DNA of 64,000 nt from Panicum virgatum (Eukaryota > Streptophyta > Magnoliopsida > Poales > Poaceae), in assembly GCF_016808335.1 (NCBI RefSeq), contig NC_053147.1, forward strand, positions 67,888,960 to 67,952,959, read 5' to 3'. Below the pieces are notes generated by a model. It ran no database searches. It saw only the letters and a list, made by a program, of their open reading frames with translations, and was not told the DNA's origin. Of this stretch, positions 11,213 through 22,430 are shown in pieces; the first letter of the stretch is position 1, and the number at the start of each line of letters is the position of its first letter. Position numbers and translations under genes: made by a program.

Positions 11213-13104
11213 ATGCCGCTGGGGTTGATGCTGGGCTCGCTCGGGCGGGCGATGCGGCGGAAGCGGCTGTCCTCGCTCGACATCCTCTCCTCCAAGCGGG
11301 CGCCGCGGGACTACTACAAGGGCAAGAACTGCAAGCCCACCGGGTTCCACACCCGCAAAGGTAGCATTAACATTCACTGCCGCTCCAGCTGTTCTAGCAT
11401 TCTAGGTCGTTTGGTCTGCGTTTTACTGCAGTTCGTCAATCCGCTTCGCATGCTTACAAGGTAGTGATCATTGAGCTATTGGAATGAGAATTCGCAGGAT
11501 GACGATCTATGCTTTCAGTGTAGCGTCACATAGAGATTAAAATTAGATGAAAACTGAAATGGTGGCGGTTGTTCACACTGTTTCTCCGTTTGAGTAATTC
11601 TGTTTCTGATAAATTAAACATGAAGAAATTTCTCCAGGACCATCATGTGCAAACAAGACAAGTAGCAATAATGCTCGGTTGTAACATAATGTATTAATTA
11701 ATATGCAATGGTGCAAGATAAGCAGAGACCCATACTTATGGGAACATGTTTTTTAGAGTGTAACACATACTGTATGCATTCCCCCCTTAAATTTCAGGCT
11801 TGGATTTTAGCGCTCTATGGTCATCTATCGCGGACATCTTATATCGCATTGCATGTTCATTTTAATATTGTACAAAACAATGCTATGTAACACAAATGGA
11901 AACGCCTAGAAGGCAATAAAAATGATAGCTAATAATTTAGCATCAAATTCAACTTGTGATTAGACACACAAGATTATGCTACATGTTTGCAATTGAATTA
12001 GTACCTGACGAACATAAGGCCTTGTGCTGAAACAAAAAATAATGTCAGCTGAAACTTAGTACTGTTTTGAGCTAAGTGAACTGGAGATGATACGCATTAA
12101 AAAAGGGAGAATCAGCAAAATATTTTCATTTTTTTATAGTTGAATCATGTTTTTCTAGTCCATTCTTCATCCATCAACACCTGGTTGGTTATCTCCTGTC
12201 TCTTTATTTATAGATCGATATATGTGATGTATGGTCTCACTCATAGATGATAATGCCTCTGCTCATTGAACCTAGATCTTCCATAGTTTGTAACCACTAT
12301 ACTGTAGTTGTAGAGATCCTGTAAGTTATCCTTTCAAACACATTGTTGATTTTACTTGATTAAGTCAACATCTTCATTCGTTTTCATATTACAATTGTTT
12401 TATGTAGTCACATAATTTTTAGTTCCATTCGATCCTTTCTGATTTGCATGATGCATGAATAAAGAATTTTACTTGAGTTCTTTTGTAAACTATCTTAGAA
12501 GGTTACGTACTTTTGCAGGTGGATATGTGATAGTTGATGAGAAATTGCCAAGATTTGTAGTCCCTGACTTGACTGATTTCAAGGTAATTGGCATAATACT
12601 TTTTGATTCACACTTAGACTTAGCTCGCATGTTTTTGCTAGCATGTTTTGAACATGAAGCATCATAATGATCTTCACTCCACAATTTAGTTGACTGGACA
12701 AATTTGGATCACCAATGGCCCAATGTAGGTGGAAAAATGTGAATCTCTGAAAATAGGTAAAACCAAAGAAAAGAAAATAATGATAACGCAAACTCAATCC
12801 ATACAAAATAGAGATTTCCAAAGTTGTGGGTTGGTGTTATGAGATTTATTACTGTAGCAAAGTTGAGTTCAGTACTAGGAAGGAAACCACCTGAAAATGG
12901 ACAACATTCACATGAATTATCTCATGTGGCAAATATGAACTGCTGCGCAATCTTTTCCTGCATGTTCTTATCAATTATGGTTTATAATAAATGTCTTTAT
13001 GCGAATGATTGCAGCTCAAGCCATATGTATCACAATGCGCCAGAGACCTCACAGCGTCCACTGCATCTTCTACTTCAGCAGAAACTGCTGAAAACAAGAG
13101 CTGA
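11213..13104 (+). CDS. Mitochondrial large-subunit ribosomal protein mL41 (nuclear gene, 3 exons)
   Basis: Structural protein of the mitochondrial 54S/39S ribosomal subunit (MRP-L27/L41 family). Exons: 11,213-11,360, 12,519-12,583 and 13,015-13,104, with GT-AG introns (donors AAAG|GTAGCA and CAAG|GTAATT; acceptors TTTTGCAG and GATTGCAG). The phases join exactly to a 100-residue protein, the usual length for plants. Exon 1 gives MPLGLMLGSLGRAMRRKR, a basic presequence-like start, then RAPRDYYKGKNCKPTGFHT; exon 2 gives GGYVIVDEKLPRFVVPDLTD; exon 3 gives KPYVSQCARDL and a Ser/Thr/Ala-rich end. The ATG at 11,213 is chosen because it starts the conserved N terminus. All reading frames are intact, so this is probably a functional gene. 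Intron 1 (1158 bp) and intron 2 (431 bp) hold no other gene. Confidence 0.92.
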
Positions 13105-13321
13105 TCTTTATGCAACTGCTCTAGTGATTGCCTACATTTTGCGAGAATGTACTCCAGTTTTTGTTTTCATAGGGAGTGCCCATGTTCAGAGGTTGTTGCA
13201 TCAGCTGCCTAGCTACAAATGAGCATTTCAGATAGCTTTCATGCAAGGGCAAACCTTATGGAATATCACAAGTTACCTCCAGTTTGTAATTTTGATTTTG
13301 ATTTTCTGAAATAACAAATAT

Positions 13322-13501
13322 TTAAGTCAAGGGACTATTTCTTATGACAAGAACGATGCTGAAAAGCTGCAAAGAGAGTGCATGGAGGTGATCCTCCAAC
13401 TTGGTTTGGAATGCTCCCAGATATCCTCGAGAGCAAGAATGCATGTCAGCAATGCCATCAGTAAGCTTCAGGTGGTCAAGGATGTCTGGCTGAACGACTG
13501 A
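13322..13501 (+). pseudogene. Second LRR receptor-like kinase C-terminal tail, remnant
   Basis: One open frame, LSQGTISYDKNDAEKLQREC, then VILQLGLECSQISSRARMHV and KLQVVKDVWLND, with a stop at 13,499-13,501. Same family and position in the kinase as the remnant at 8390-8648, but without a frameshift in this part. Nothing upstream encodes the remainder of a kinase, since mL41 exon 3 ends 217 bp earlier, so this is an orphan last exon or tail fragment. It could be incorporated in the mL41 3' UTR. Confidence 0.78.
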
Positions 13502-15139
13502 TATCTAATTTCGAGTTTCTTACAAAATTATAGCAACAGAAAGAACGATATTTGCATTATAACATGACAAAAGTAACAGCATGTCACAAATAAAATCATT
13601 CGTATAGTATGTATTGATTTGGTTGAATCTGTATGCCCTCTGCAGATGACTTGTGATGAATGGTCCTATACTGTCCTTTCTAGCATGGAAAATATCATTC
13701 CAGTCAGGATTTCTCCTGATTGCATCTGATAGCAACTGAAACAAAATCCTGGGCAACAATGATTACAGAAGCTTTCAGATTTCTGCTGTACCTGAGATCA
13801 TCGTACTGCAAAGTCCAAACACCTCGCATCAGAAAGATCAGCTGAACCTGCCAAACACACTAGGGTATAAACAACTGATTCAAGCTTGTTTACACTACAA
13901 CCTTGCATCAACAACTCGCCATTCTTTTTCAAAAAGAAACAAATAACTGGTCATTGTCAATGCACGCTCAAGGAAATACAAAAGGCCGGGTCCATTTTCC
14001 CAACAAGAAAGCAGAAAAGCGAAGCAAAGTTTCAATAAAATTTTGAGATTTGCTCGTGCGGTCCAGCGATCAGTCAAACAAAAAGTCAGATAACTTCTCG
14101 CCACTGCAACCTCAGGTAGTATGTATATTATACCGGGTCCATCACACGTTCATACACGTCAATTTGTAATATTTTTTGGACGGTTTCGCCCATCTGCACA
14201 AGCAACAGCTATGTGTATGTCCATCTGCACAAGCAACATGGTACCTCGGATTGAATAGTCCACAAAAGCACAGCTCCAAGGTCATGGTATCGCCAAAAAG
14301 AAATTTTCAATGTTTTTTTTAAAAAAAGTTGTAGGCCTTCTTTTAGATACAAATGTTTTCGAACCATACGAAATTCGGTCGGTTTTCCATGACCATTTCG
14401 TGTTTCAAAAAAAAGCAAGTGCGACAACTACTTTTTCAGTGAATTCTAAACCTATGGTCTGCTGGTGACGGAGTTTGAACCATGGTCACCCAGGTGCCTA
14501 ACCTGTTGGACTTTATCTTTGCTGACGGTTACAAGGATCGATTTGTTAATTTCTCAAGAATCTAGATTCAAAAAAAGGAGGAAACGCAGAATGTTCATTC
14601 CTGTCAGATCAAGCTACAGAGATCTCATTCCCTGCATAATTAAGTGTGCGCTTTGCCGCCTTAATCGCCTGCTTAACAGCTTAAGCACCAAGTTCTTCCA
14701 TCATTACATATAATAATGATGATGGTAATAATCTCGGCCAAGAAGCCACCTTTTTCGCTGCCGTGTTCCATTCATAATTCGACACGAATATGCCTCAAAC
14801 CACGGATAAAATCTAGGCGAATTCGACAACCCGAAAAGAGGCCGTAGAAACTGAGTATAAAATCCGGAGAATTTCGGTGGCGATGGAGGTGGTTTCGGGA
14901 ATGGCTCCCCGGGGAAGCAACGAACAAAACAGCGGTAAAAGAAAGGGATTAGCGAGAATAGTTGATTAATTTTTAATTAGCCACGTAAACCCGGTCATTA
15001 GCATGTGTTGACACTAACATAAACCCGTTCATCACCACTGCCGCGTGTCGTGCTGCACGCGGATCTCAAAGCCTGATCGACAGCTGGGAGCCGGCGTGTC
15101 GCGGAGGTGGCGGCACGAATCTTGGCGCACGGAGACGGG
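13502..15139. other. Intergenic region with diverged RLK 3' flank
   Basis: 13,502-14,290 shares blocks with 8649-9300 (old duplication). Within it tccatctgcacaagcaac occurs twice, near 14,189 and 14,218. 14,300-15,139 shows no coding, RNA or transposon signature; 14,730-14,920 is moderately GC-rich and presumably the distal promoter of the ATL gene. Confidence 0.45.
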
Positions 15140-15145
15140 TATAAG
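15140..15145 (+). promoter_or_regulatory. Putative TATA box of ATL gene 1
   Basis: TATAAG in the context GGGTATAAGGCG, 107 bp before the ATG at 15,247, which is suitable for a short 5' UTR. Position-based inference only. Confidence 0.4.
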
Positions 15146-15246
15146 GCGAGACAGAGTGAGACGGAGGGAGCAAGCGGCGGCGGCGACGTGGTGAGGGAGA
15201 CGGAGAGCACGCGCGGCCGGCCGGGGTCCATGTTGGCGGCGGCGCC

Positions 15247-15714
15247 ATGGCCAAAGACTACGTGCTGATCCTGGCATCGGTGGCGGCGATGGCCGTCATC
15301 TCGGCGGCCACGTTCCTGTGCTCCCGGCGGCGGCAGGCGCCGTCGCCGTCGCAGCGGCGCGCCGCGGCGGGCGACGTGGAGCTCGGCCATGGCGTGGCCG
15401 GGATCGACGAGGCCGTCCTGTCCGGGTACCCGACGCTGGTGTACTCGTCGACGTCGCCGGAGAAGAAGGACGAGGAAGAAGCCGCGGGAGCACCGGGCGG
15501 GTCCGACGCGGCGCGGTGCGCGGTGTGCCTGGCGGACTACGCGGACGGCGACGAGCTCCGGCGGCTGCCCGACTGCCAGCACACGTTCCACCGGGGGTGC
15601 ATCGACCAGTGGCTGCGCCGGCGGCCCACCTGCCCGGTCTGCCGAGCGTCGCCGCCGCCGCCGGCGGGGAAGGCGGCGGCAGCTAGCACCGCCGCCGTCG
15701 CCGCCGGATCATAA
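15247..15714 (+). CDS. ATL-type RING-H2 finger E3 ubiquitin ligase, 155 aa
   Basis: Predicted membrane-anchored E3 ubiquitin ligase of the Arabidopsis Toxicos en Levadura (ATL) family. Residues 4-24 form a hydrophobic segment ([19 protein letters not shown]) followed by basic CSRRRQ. A GLD-like motif follows at about 52-66 ([15 protein letters not shown]). The RING-H2 has C91-x2-C94, C110-x-H112, H115-x2-C118 and C129-x2-C132, including the Pro of CPVC and the conserved Trp122 that contacts E2 enzymes. An Ala-rich tail follows. It is intronless and very GC-rich, both typical of ATLs in grasses, and is short but within the family range. The start is the first ATG and lies directly before the membrane segment. 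Substrates cannot be told from sequence; many ATLs act in defence or stress signalling. A related gene lies at 21,258. Confidence 0.9.
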   Translation: MAKDYVLILASVAAMAVISAATFLCSRRRQAPSPSQRRAAAGDVELGHGVAGIDEAVLSGYPTLVYSSTSPEKKDEEEAAGAPGGSDAARCAVCLADYADGDELRRLPDCQHTFHRGCIDQWLRRRPTCPVCRASPPPPAGKAAAASTAAVAAGS

Positions 15715-16108
15715 GGTCGGTCGTGGGGCCCGGCGGCGTGTGCGACGTCGATGCATGGACAGCGCGTGCAGCCAAGAGAGTTTCTTTGGTGTCGTGACCA
15801 TTTTGCGTCGTATAGCCATAGCTTGGACAATGCAGAGGACAGGAGAGCGGCGAAACTTACAAAATTCTTTTATTATTTTGAAATTGTTATATATTTTACC
15901 TTCTTTCTTGTACATAGCTTGTGCAGCAGAGTAGATCATGGATACCCACAAGGCCATGTACTCCTTTGGAAATGGCTGTGCTTTCCCTTTCCCAAAAGCA
16001 AAGCAAAAAAAAAAATGGTTCCTCTTTTGTGTTCTTCCCATGAACTAATCTTATCCATCATAGTACACACTCGTGAGACAGACATTCCACGCAAAAGACA
16101 TTGGGAGT
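15715..16108. other. 3' flank of ATL gene 1
   Basis: Presumed 3' UTR and intergenic DNA up to the CACTA target site. No further gene recognised. Confidence 0.4.
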
Positions 16109-16111
16109 GTA

Positions 16112-18155
16112 CACTACCGAAAATGGTCTATATGCCGAGTGCTCGCCGCTTTGCCGAGTGCTAAACGACGGGCACTCGGCAAACAAGTTCCTTGCCGAGT
16201 GTCGCCCCAGGCACTCGGCAAACATGTTCCTTTTTGCCGAGTGCCGGTACTCGGCAAAAGTTCGGCACTCGACACATACCATCCCTTTGCCGAGTGCCGC
16301 AGAACATGCACTCGGCAAAGTTGTTCGACGGGTGATGGCCGTTATTGTTTGACGAGTGCTGGCCCTCAGGCACTCGGCAAAGCTAAATCTTGGCCGAGTG
16401 CTTTTTGTTGGCACTCGGCAATGCGTGTTTTGCCGAGTGTAATACATCTAGCACTAGGCAAAATTAAAAACCTTTTGCATTCTAATTTTTTTGTTCTCTC
16501 CTCAAATTTGAAAAGTTAATCCCTGGTGATATATGATACGTTTATCAATTGGTTTACTACATTCCGTCATTTTATTTTGTTTGCGGCAAATAATTGGTTG
16601 AAGTTAAATATAAATTGGAAGTGAGTCGAAATTTCGAAATCATTGAAAGGAAAATTGATATTCATGTAATTGAATCAAAACTGAGGCCGTATCCGGGAAA
16701 GGACTTCAAAATTGAAACATCTTGATCACGAAACTTGACCGCAAGCCTGTGCATGGACGTTTGGAAAAAATAAAAAATAGCAAACAATATTCGGGCAAGG
16801 ACCACCGACTTGACCCCACCCATACGCCCACGGCTTGAGACTTCAGTGGCCAGCGTACGCACATTCCAGGTTAGTTCTGTTTCAATTGTCGGTCTTAGAT
16901 TTTTAGGCACCTTTGCTTCACACTGTAACATTGGCGTTAAAATCTTGTAGTCCCAGATGGAGGCTCAGTTGGAGGAAGAGAGGAGGAAGCGAGAGGAAAT
17001 CGAGGTGAGGCTGGAGCAGGAGCGGAAGCTGAGGGAGGAGCAGGTGTTGAGGATGCAGACCATGTTTGCCTACATGCAAGGTCTCGGCGTGTCTGTAAAC
17101 TGTCGACCGCCGCCTACGGTGCCACAGATGACCTTTGCACCGATCACTTATCTTCCTCCGGGATTTGCAAACACACCTGTGTGTATGATTTTCTTTTGCT
17201 TGCATGCGCATACAATAAATATTGACCCGGAAATGTAATCTTGTATCTTCTCCTATTTGCAGAATTAATCGGGTGCGTCATCGAATGAGCCCCCGGATGA
17301 GCACTCGCCGGCGGCACAGTGGCCAGCTTGAGATCGGGATCTGACCGGTGAGGGTATTTCGACTTGTCGGATTTGTAGCGGTGTTGAACTTGTTGGACTT
17401 GTGATATTATGTGACCGGAAACGTTGGATTGTACCATCGGTGTTGAACTTGTCGTGTTTGTGATATTTGTACTACTTGTGGTATTTGTGGACTTATCGTA
17501 CATACCTAGAGATATTTGTGATTTCGGCATCATATTTGTGCTATATATATATGTTATAATAACTATCTGTAATGTATAAATTGTGTTATATTTGATGTTT
17601 GAATGTGTGGGTATCATAAACGAGAGAAAACAGGCAAAAAATTTTTGTCACTTTGCCGAGTGCAATTGCAATAGCACTCGGCAAAGAGGCCATTCCCAGG
17701 ACACTTGGAAACTACTTTACCGAGTGCCTTTATCACGGTATTCGGCAAAGTGTATGACTTTGCCGAGTGTAAAGGCTCTTACACTTGGCAAACATCAGGA
17801 CTTTGCCGAGTGCCAGATGGCAGGCACTCGACGAAGATCGAGACTTTGCCGAGTGCCAGATAGGAGGCACTCGGCGAAGATCGGGACTTTGCCGAGTGAC
17901 TTTTCGTCTGGCACTCGGCAAAACCGTCGTCAACGGTGCTTTTGCCAGTCGCTTAGTTTTATTTTGCCGAGTGTTTTTTTCTCTCGGTAAAATCTTTGCC
18001 GAGTGACTTGAGCACTCGGCAAAATCATTTTCGCCATCATTTTTTTTTGCCGAGTACTTTTTGCCGAGTGCTGTATTTGGCAAACCTTTCGCCGAGTGCA
18101 AAAAGTCTTTGCCAAGTGTTTGTGACAATCAGCAAACAGCCCAAGTTCGGTAGTG
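16112..18155 (+). mobile_element. Non-autonomous CACTA (En/Spm) transposon, complete ends
   Basis: Ends CACTACCGAA at 16,112 and its inverse TTCGGTAGTG ending at 18,155, flanked by a 3-bp target-site duplication GTA (16,109-16,111 and 18,156-18,158). Both subterminal regions (16,130-16,460 and 17,650-18,130) carry many direct and inverted copies of TTTGCCGAGTGC / GCACTCGGCAAA, the transposase-binding arrays of this family. The 2.04-kb length and only a C-terminal coding remnant show it is a deletion derivative that would need a transposase in trans. Confidence 0.93.
16957..17238 (+). pseudogene. C-terminal coiled-coil remnant of a CACTA-encoded protein
   Basis: Open stretch MEAQLEEERRKREEIEVRLE, then EQERKLREEQVLRMQTMFAY and MQGLGV, ending in a Pro-rich segment. 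The Glu/Arg-rich coiled coil followed by MQ..F.YMQ.LG resembles the C terminus of Ptta/En-Spm (Transposase_24-type) proteins. The rest of the protein is missing. An acceptor-like TTGTAG precedes it, so it is probably the last exon left in the deletion derivative. Confidence 0.6.
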
Positions 18156-18158
18156 GTA

Positions 18159-19294
18159 CGATGTTGTTGCTCAAACTGCAAAAGGAAAGAGAGGATGCAT
18201 CTACTATACTATTCATTTTCCTCACCGTTTGATACTCTGTGATTTTAATTTAACGACGTCTTGAAATGAAATCGCTTTTAAGTTTGGAGGAAAGAAATCT
18301 CGTTCATTCGGACCTCCCAGGCCCAGCAAAGTACCAAACCTCGTCGGGCCTGTTTTCAGCCCGCCGTCTTTTCCTCGAACACAAGAGTTTGGCCAGCGCA
18401 CACATCCCAGCCCGCTAACCACTCTAGCTACCTAGCACACTTACTAAATTCCAACAGTCTGACCATTGGCTTTGTCGACAAGAATTGACCTTGCACACTC
18501 AAGCTTTCTTACTGTATTTCTCATCGCTAATAAAAAAACTGTGTTCTTCCCCTGTTATCTCGGGTAAATCTGGATTACCCAAATCCGAAATATCGGTACC
18601 TGAACTGTCGGGTTTTATTTTTTTTTCTATATTTCTCCTGTATCAGTTTCTAGAACCCGAATTTCAAAAAACCTAAAAAACCCAACTTAAAATTTTTGGG
18701 TTAGCTGAAAGCCCATACCTATTTGCCTGCCACCCCCTCCCCTGGCTCGAGGAAGAAGATGGACAGTGGGTGGAGAGGCATCTAGAATAGCCCACGCGCC
18801 AGCCGCGCGAGCAATGAATAGATTTCCCTAGTTCGCCGCGGCCACCCTCCTGCCAGCCACCGGCCGCCGGTCTCGAGGACCAGCAGACCACCGCCCACCT
18901 CGAGCCGCCTTGCTTCGGGCGCCATGCCACTGCCGTGCTCCGGCCCCGGGGCGTCGGGCCGCCTCGCTCCAGGAGCCGCGCCGCCGCAGTGCTCCAGCCC
19001 CGCCGCACCTCCTCCGCTCTGAGCCGCGCCGGCACCAGAAGGGCAACGCTCGACTTCCGGACCACCGAGGGAAGAGAAGGGGAGGGCGCGGGAGGAGAGG
19101 AAGTGAGGGCGATGGCTCAGTAATTTTTCCTAGCAAGAGCAACCGGATGGAGAGCTAGATAAAGAAGAGCGGCAGATAAAGAGTTTGTGGGATCCTATTT
19201 TCAAAGGTTTTTCTTTTTTTAGCTAGCCAAACCAGCATAGCTAAGCTTTTGGAGATGCTCTTATAGCTGGAAATCACACATATCATCCTCTAGT
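18159..19294. other. Intergenic region between two CACTA elements
   Basis: 18,520-18,720 has alternating CCCGAA/GGGTTT-type sequence ending in agcccataccta, resembling an eroded hAT-type MITE end, but no partner end was found. 18,830-19,110 is GC-rich with overlapping frames on both strands and no domain. 19,240-19,262 ends in ttggagatgctctta, a form common at MITE ends. No gene can be supported. Confidence 0.4.
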
Positions 19295-19297
19295 CTT

Positions 19298-20393
19298 CAC
19301 TACTAAAAAACGATTTATAGGAACACCCCAAATTTTTTTAGAGGCGGATCAAAATTTAACCCGTTGCTACAAATAGAGCGGAGTTATTGTAGCAACCGAC
19401 CCGCTCTTAAAAATACATTTTTAGGGGCGGGTCGCCCTCTCACCCGCTCCTAAAAATGGACCATTTTTAGGGGCGGGTGAGAGGGTGATCCGCCACTAAA
19501 AATACCATTTGTAGTGGCGGGTCACCCCCTCACCTGCCCCCAAAGAATTTGAACGCAGGGAGCGAGTAGGATTAAAAAATTTCGCTGGTGCAGCGGGAGC
19601 GCGCGACCACATTTTATATTCTCTTTCTATCTCTCCTCTCCTGCCTTATCTTCTTCTATCTTATCTCTTCCCATCAGCAACCTTTTCCTCTCTCACTCTC
19701 CCTCCTTCCTCTTTCTTCCAGAATCCAGAGCACCCACGCCCGTCCACGGGCCTCCTGCGGCCGGCAGGAGCGGATGGCGGACGTGGCGGCCGCCTGGCAC
19801 AACGGCTGGTGGGCGTAGCTGCCTTCGGGAACGGCGAGCGCGGCGGGCTAGCCATGAGCCTCCTGCAGCCGGCGCGGCCCAGGCGGGCCTCGAGCACGGC
19901 CCTCGGATCTGGTGGGAGGCGGCGGCGTGAGGCGCGCCGGCACCTGGGTGGCGCCGTCCAGCTCGGCACGGCGGCTGGCAGCACACGGGCGGCGCCGGAT
20001 CTGCTGGGCGCGGCCCCGGATCTGCTGGGTGCGGCGGCCGGCAGCCGACGAGGCCCGGGCACGACGGACGGCAGGGCTCGGGCACGGTGTCGGTGTCAAG
20101 GAGGCGACGGCATGAGGCGCGGCGGCATCGAGGAGGCGGTGCGGCCGGGGCGCGGTGCCGCCCTGGACGCGCGGCGGCGGCTGGCCCGACGGCCGGCACA
20201 ACTTTTTTTTATTTTTAATTAATTACTAGGGGCGGGTGATCGGGTAAACCGCCCCTGAAATACATTTTAGGGGCGGATAATGCAACCGCCCCTGCAAACT
20301 GCTATTTTTAGCAGCAAAAAGCAGAGGCAGGTGCGACGTGCGTCTCTAAAAATGCCATTTCACCCGCTCCTGCAAATCTTTTATGCAGTAGTG
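19298..20393 (+). mobile_element. Second CACTA element, non-autonomous
   Basis: Starts CACTACTAAAAAA at 19,298 and ends GCAGTAGTG at 20,393, with a 3-bp target-site duplication CTT (19,295-19,297 and 20,394-20,396). Subterminal repeats of the form aaaaat-ggggcggg(t/c) and inverse cacccgcccc occur at about 19,370-19,550 and 20,225-20,370. The interior (19,690-20,200) is GC-rich with overlapping frames but no transposase. The family differs from the element at 16,112. Confidence 0.85.
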
Positions 20394-20588
20394 CTTATTT
20401 GTATTTGTTCTTCCTCTGGCCTCCGCACCTACAGCTGCCTGTCATCTTATTGCAGGGGCAGGTGCGACGTGCGTCTCTAAAAATGCCATTTCACCCGCTC
20501 CTGCAAATCTTTTATGTAGTAGTGCTTATTTGTATTTGTTCTTCCTCTGGCCTCCGCACCTACAGCTGCCGGTCATCTTTTTAGCGCT
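20327..20588. repeat. 131-bp tandem duplication spanning the CACTA 3' end and its flank
   Basis: The unit from 20,327 (gcaggtgcgacgtgcgtctc) through the CACTA terminus, TSD and about 60 bp of flank is repeated from 20,458. The second copy therefore carries an extra CACTA 3' end (gtagtagtg) with its flank. The match fades near 20,577. Confidence 0.9.
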
Positions 20589-21257
20589 CTCTCTCTTCTC
20601 GCGCGCGCGTGTGTAACTGTGTATATATCAGGCTACCCTATACAATCATTATTTGGTAGCAAATGGAGAAAAACATAAAATGGGGAGTGGGACACTAGAG
20701 TGTAAAGCGGTTCAATGAGGTTGAAAAGTGGGAGAGAGAGCGGTTCATTGCTATGGAAACAATCCTTGGTGGAGGGTTGGGGATGGCCTAATATATGATC
20801 AAGATTCAATGATTATGAAGGTAGACACAAAGTCTTTGTTCTGAATATTCCCTCTCTTTCATTCAAAAAAAAATCCTGCTCAGAATGCACCTGTCTCAGA
20901 ATGCACCTGTTCTGCTCAGAATGCACAAGCCATGTCTCATGACTGACACGCTTGTTCATGAAGAACAAAACTTCTTTTTCAGACATGGCTGTCTGTCCGC
21001 CTGTCCTTTAAAAGGGACACGACTGTCTGAAACTCAAAAGGCCCGAGACCACAACAAACCTATCCATTCATAACTCCTTGGCCAGATTTGGATGCAGCCG
21101 GGTTGCTTGCCGGGCTCCTTGGCTTGAATGCAGCCTCAACCACTCATAACTCCACCAATCCAAAGTCAGGTTGCGCGCACGCTGCACGAAATGAAACACC
21201 AGTGCAGAACCTCCGCCAGATAGATCGGCCAACGCCCGGCGTTTCGCCACCGGCGGG
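20589..21257. other. Intergenic region upstream of ATL gene 2
   Basis: 20,870-20,930 has short direct repeats of cagaatgcacctgt / ctcagaatgcac. 20,620-20,790 is AT-rich without gene signatures. The GC content rises towards the ATL start codon. No TATA box was clear. Confidence 0.4.
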
Positions 21258-21743
21258 ATGGCGGAGCTGCAGGTCGCCCTCGCCGTCGTCAGCGTCACGG
21301 CCGTCGTCACCATCGCCTTCCTTCTCCGCAAGTGCTCCCGCAGCGCCGCGCCTGCGCTGGCCACGGCGGCGCGCGCGCGGGAGTGGCGCGCCTGGGCGGA
21401 CGACACCGTCGTCGACGTCGGGGCGGGGCTCGACGACGCCGCGCTCAAGGCGCTGCCCAAGGTGGTCTATGAGGCGGAGGAAGCGGAGGCGGCGGGCAAC
21501 AAGGCGAAGAAGACTGCCGCGACGGCCGCCGGCACCGCCGCGGCCGCGGCGCCGTGCTGCGCGGTGTGCCTGGGCGAGTACGCCGGCGGGGACGCGCTCC
21601 GCGTGCTGCCCGAGTGCGCGCACGCCTTCCACCAGCTGTGCGTCGACCGGTGGCTGCGGCTGCGCCCGACGTGCCCCGTCTGCCGCTCGCCGCCGGTGCC
21701 CAGCCCCGTCGCGACGCCGCTTGCCGCGCCCACCCAGCCCTGA
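21258..21743 (+). CDS. ATL-type RING-H2 finger E3 ubiquitin ligase, 161 aa
   Basis: Membrane-anchored RING-H2 ligase of the ATL family. An N-terminal hydrophobic segment lies at residues 5-23 ([19 protein letters not shown]), followed by basic RKCSR. A canonical GLD motif lies at 57-71 ([15 protein letters not shown]). The RING-H2 has C101-x2-C104, C120-x-H122, H125-x2-C128 and C139-x2-C142 with W132 between. The tail is Pro/Ala-rich. Intronless, GC-rich, all zinc ligands intact. The architecture matches the gene at 15,247, but the linker between GLD and RING is different, so the pair are relatives rather than recent copies. An ATG starting directly before the membrane segment supports this start. 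Substrate unknown. Confidence 0.9.
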   Translation: MAELQVALAVVSVTAVVTIAFLLRKCSRSAAPALATAARAREWRAWADDTVVDVGAGLDDAALKALPKVVYEAEEAEAAGNKAKKTAATAAGTAAAAAPCCAVCLGEYAGGDALRVLPECAHAFHQLCVDRWLRLRPTCPVCRSPPVPSPVATPLAAPTQP

Positions 21744-22430
21744 TCGATCACCATTATTTCTCAGGCTCTGTACAAGGGTTGTGTGAAGAAATGGAATGGA
21801 ATGGAAGACCTACAAAATTCAACAGACACACGATGAACAAATCCGCAGGCAGCAATCGGCACTTCAGCAGGATCGAAGACACAAAGGATTGATGAAATGG
21901 AAGGTACAAGTGCCAACTACCCGTATTTTCTTTTTGTACAAGCTAGTCCATTTTCAGTGACCTTAGATAGAGTCTTGATAACTTCCTATTCTTTGGGTCG
22001 CAATCACAATTCTGAACCCAGCAATATGGTTAAGCTCTGCCAGATGGACAGTTTGGTCTTTGATTCCTGCAATAATAGGGCAGAAAAGTTTCTGCTTTTT
22101 TATTAATGTTTACAATAAATGATGTTTCCTTCCGAGAATCATCTAGCTGGAGGAAAAAGTTTCTCCTAGCTGGAGGAATCCAAGAACACAATACTAGCCA
22201 ACCCATCCTCCAGCTAGGAGAGATGGATACATGAATGCAATGCTTTACTATAATCAAATATTTCGTTTTATTTCAATGTTGCAAGATTTAAAAAACTGAC
22301 AAACAGTCAAGGGAAAACCCACTGATATCTGGCATTGAATTTTTTTTGCTACTGTAACAACACAGCACAAACCTAGTAATAACCTGTGTTCAGTCCTGCA
22401 CTGCACAGACAATTACTAGGCTTTTGCCAT
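21744..22430. other. Intergenic region between ATL gene 2 and MATH gene (convergent)
   Basis: The two genes converge here, so this holds both 3' UTRs. A ctagctggagga repeat occurs three times, twice direct and once inverted, at about 22,142-22,220. No gene seen. Confidence 0.4.

Noticed and set aside
16130..18130. Regularly spaced TGCCGAGTGC repeats, at first sight array-like
   Set aside because: Not a CRISPR array: repeats are in both orientations with variable spacing, within CACTA termini and a grass genome.
19661..20222. Frames up to 168 residues
   Set aside because: GC-rich interior of a CACTA element, low-complexity Ala/Arg/Pro on both strands.
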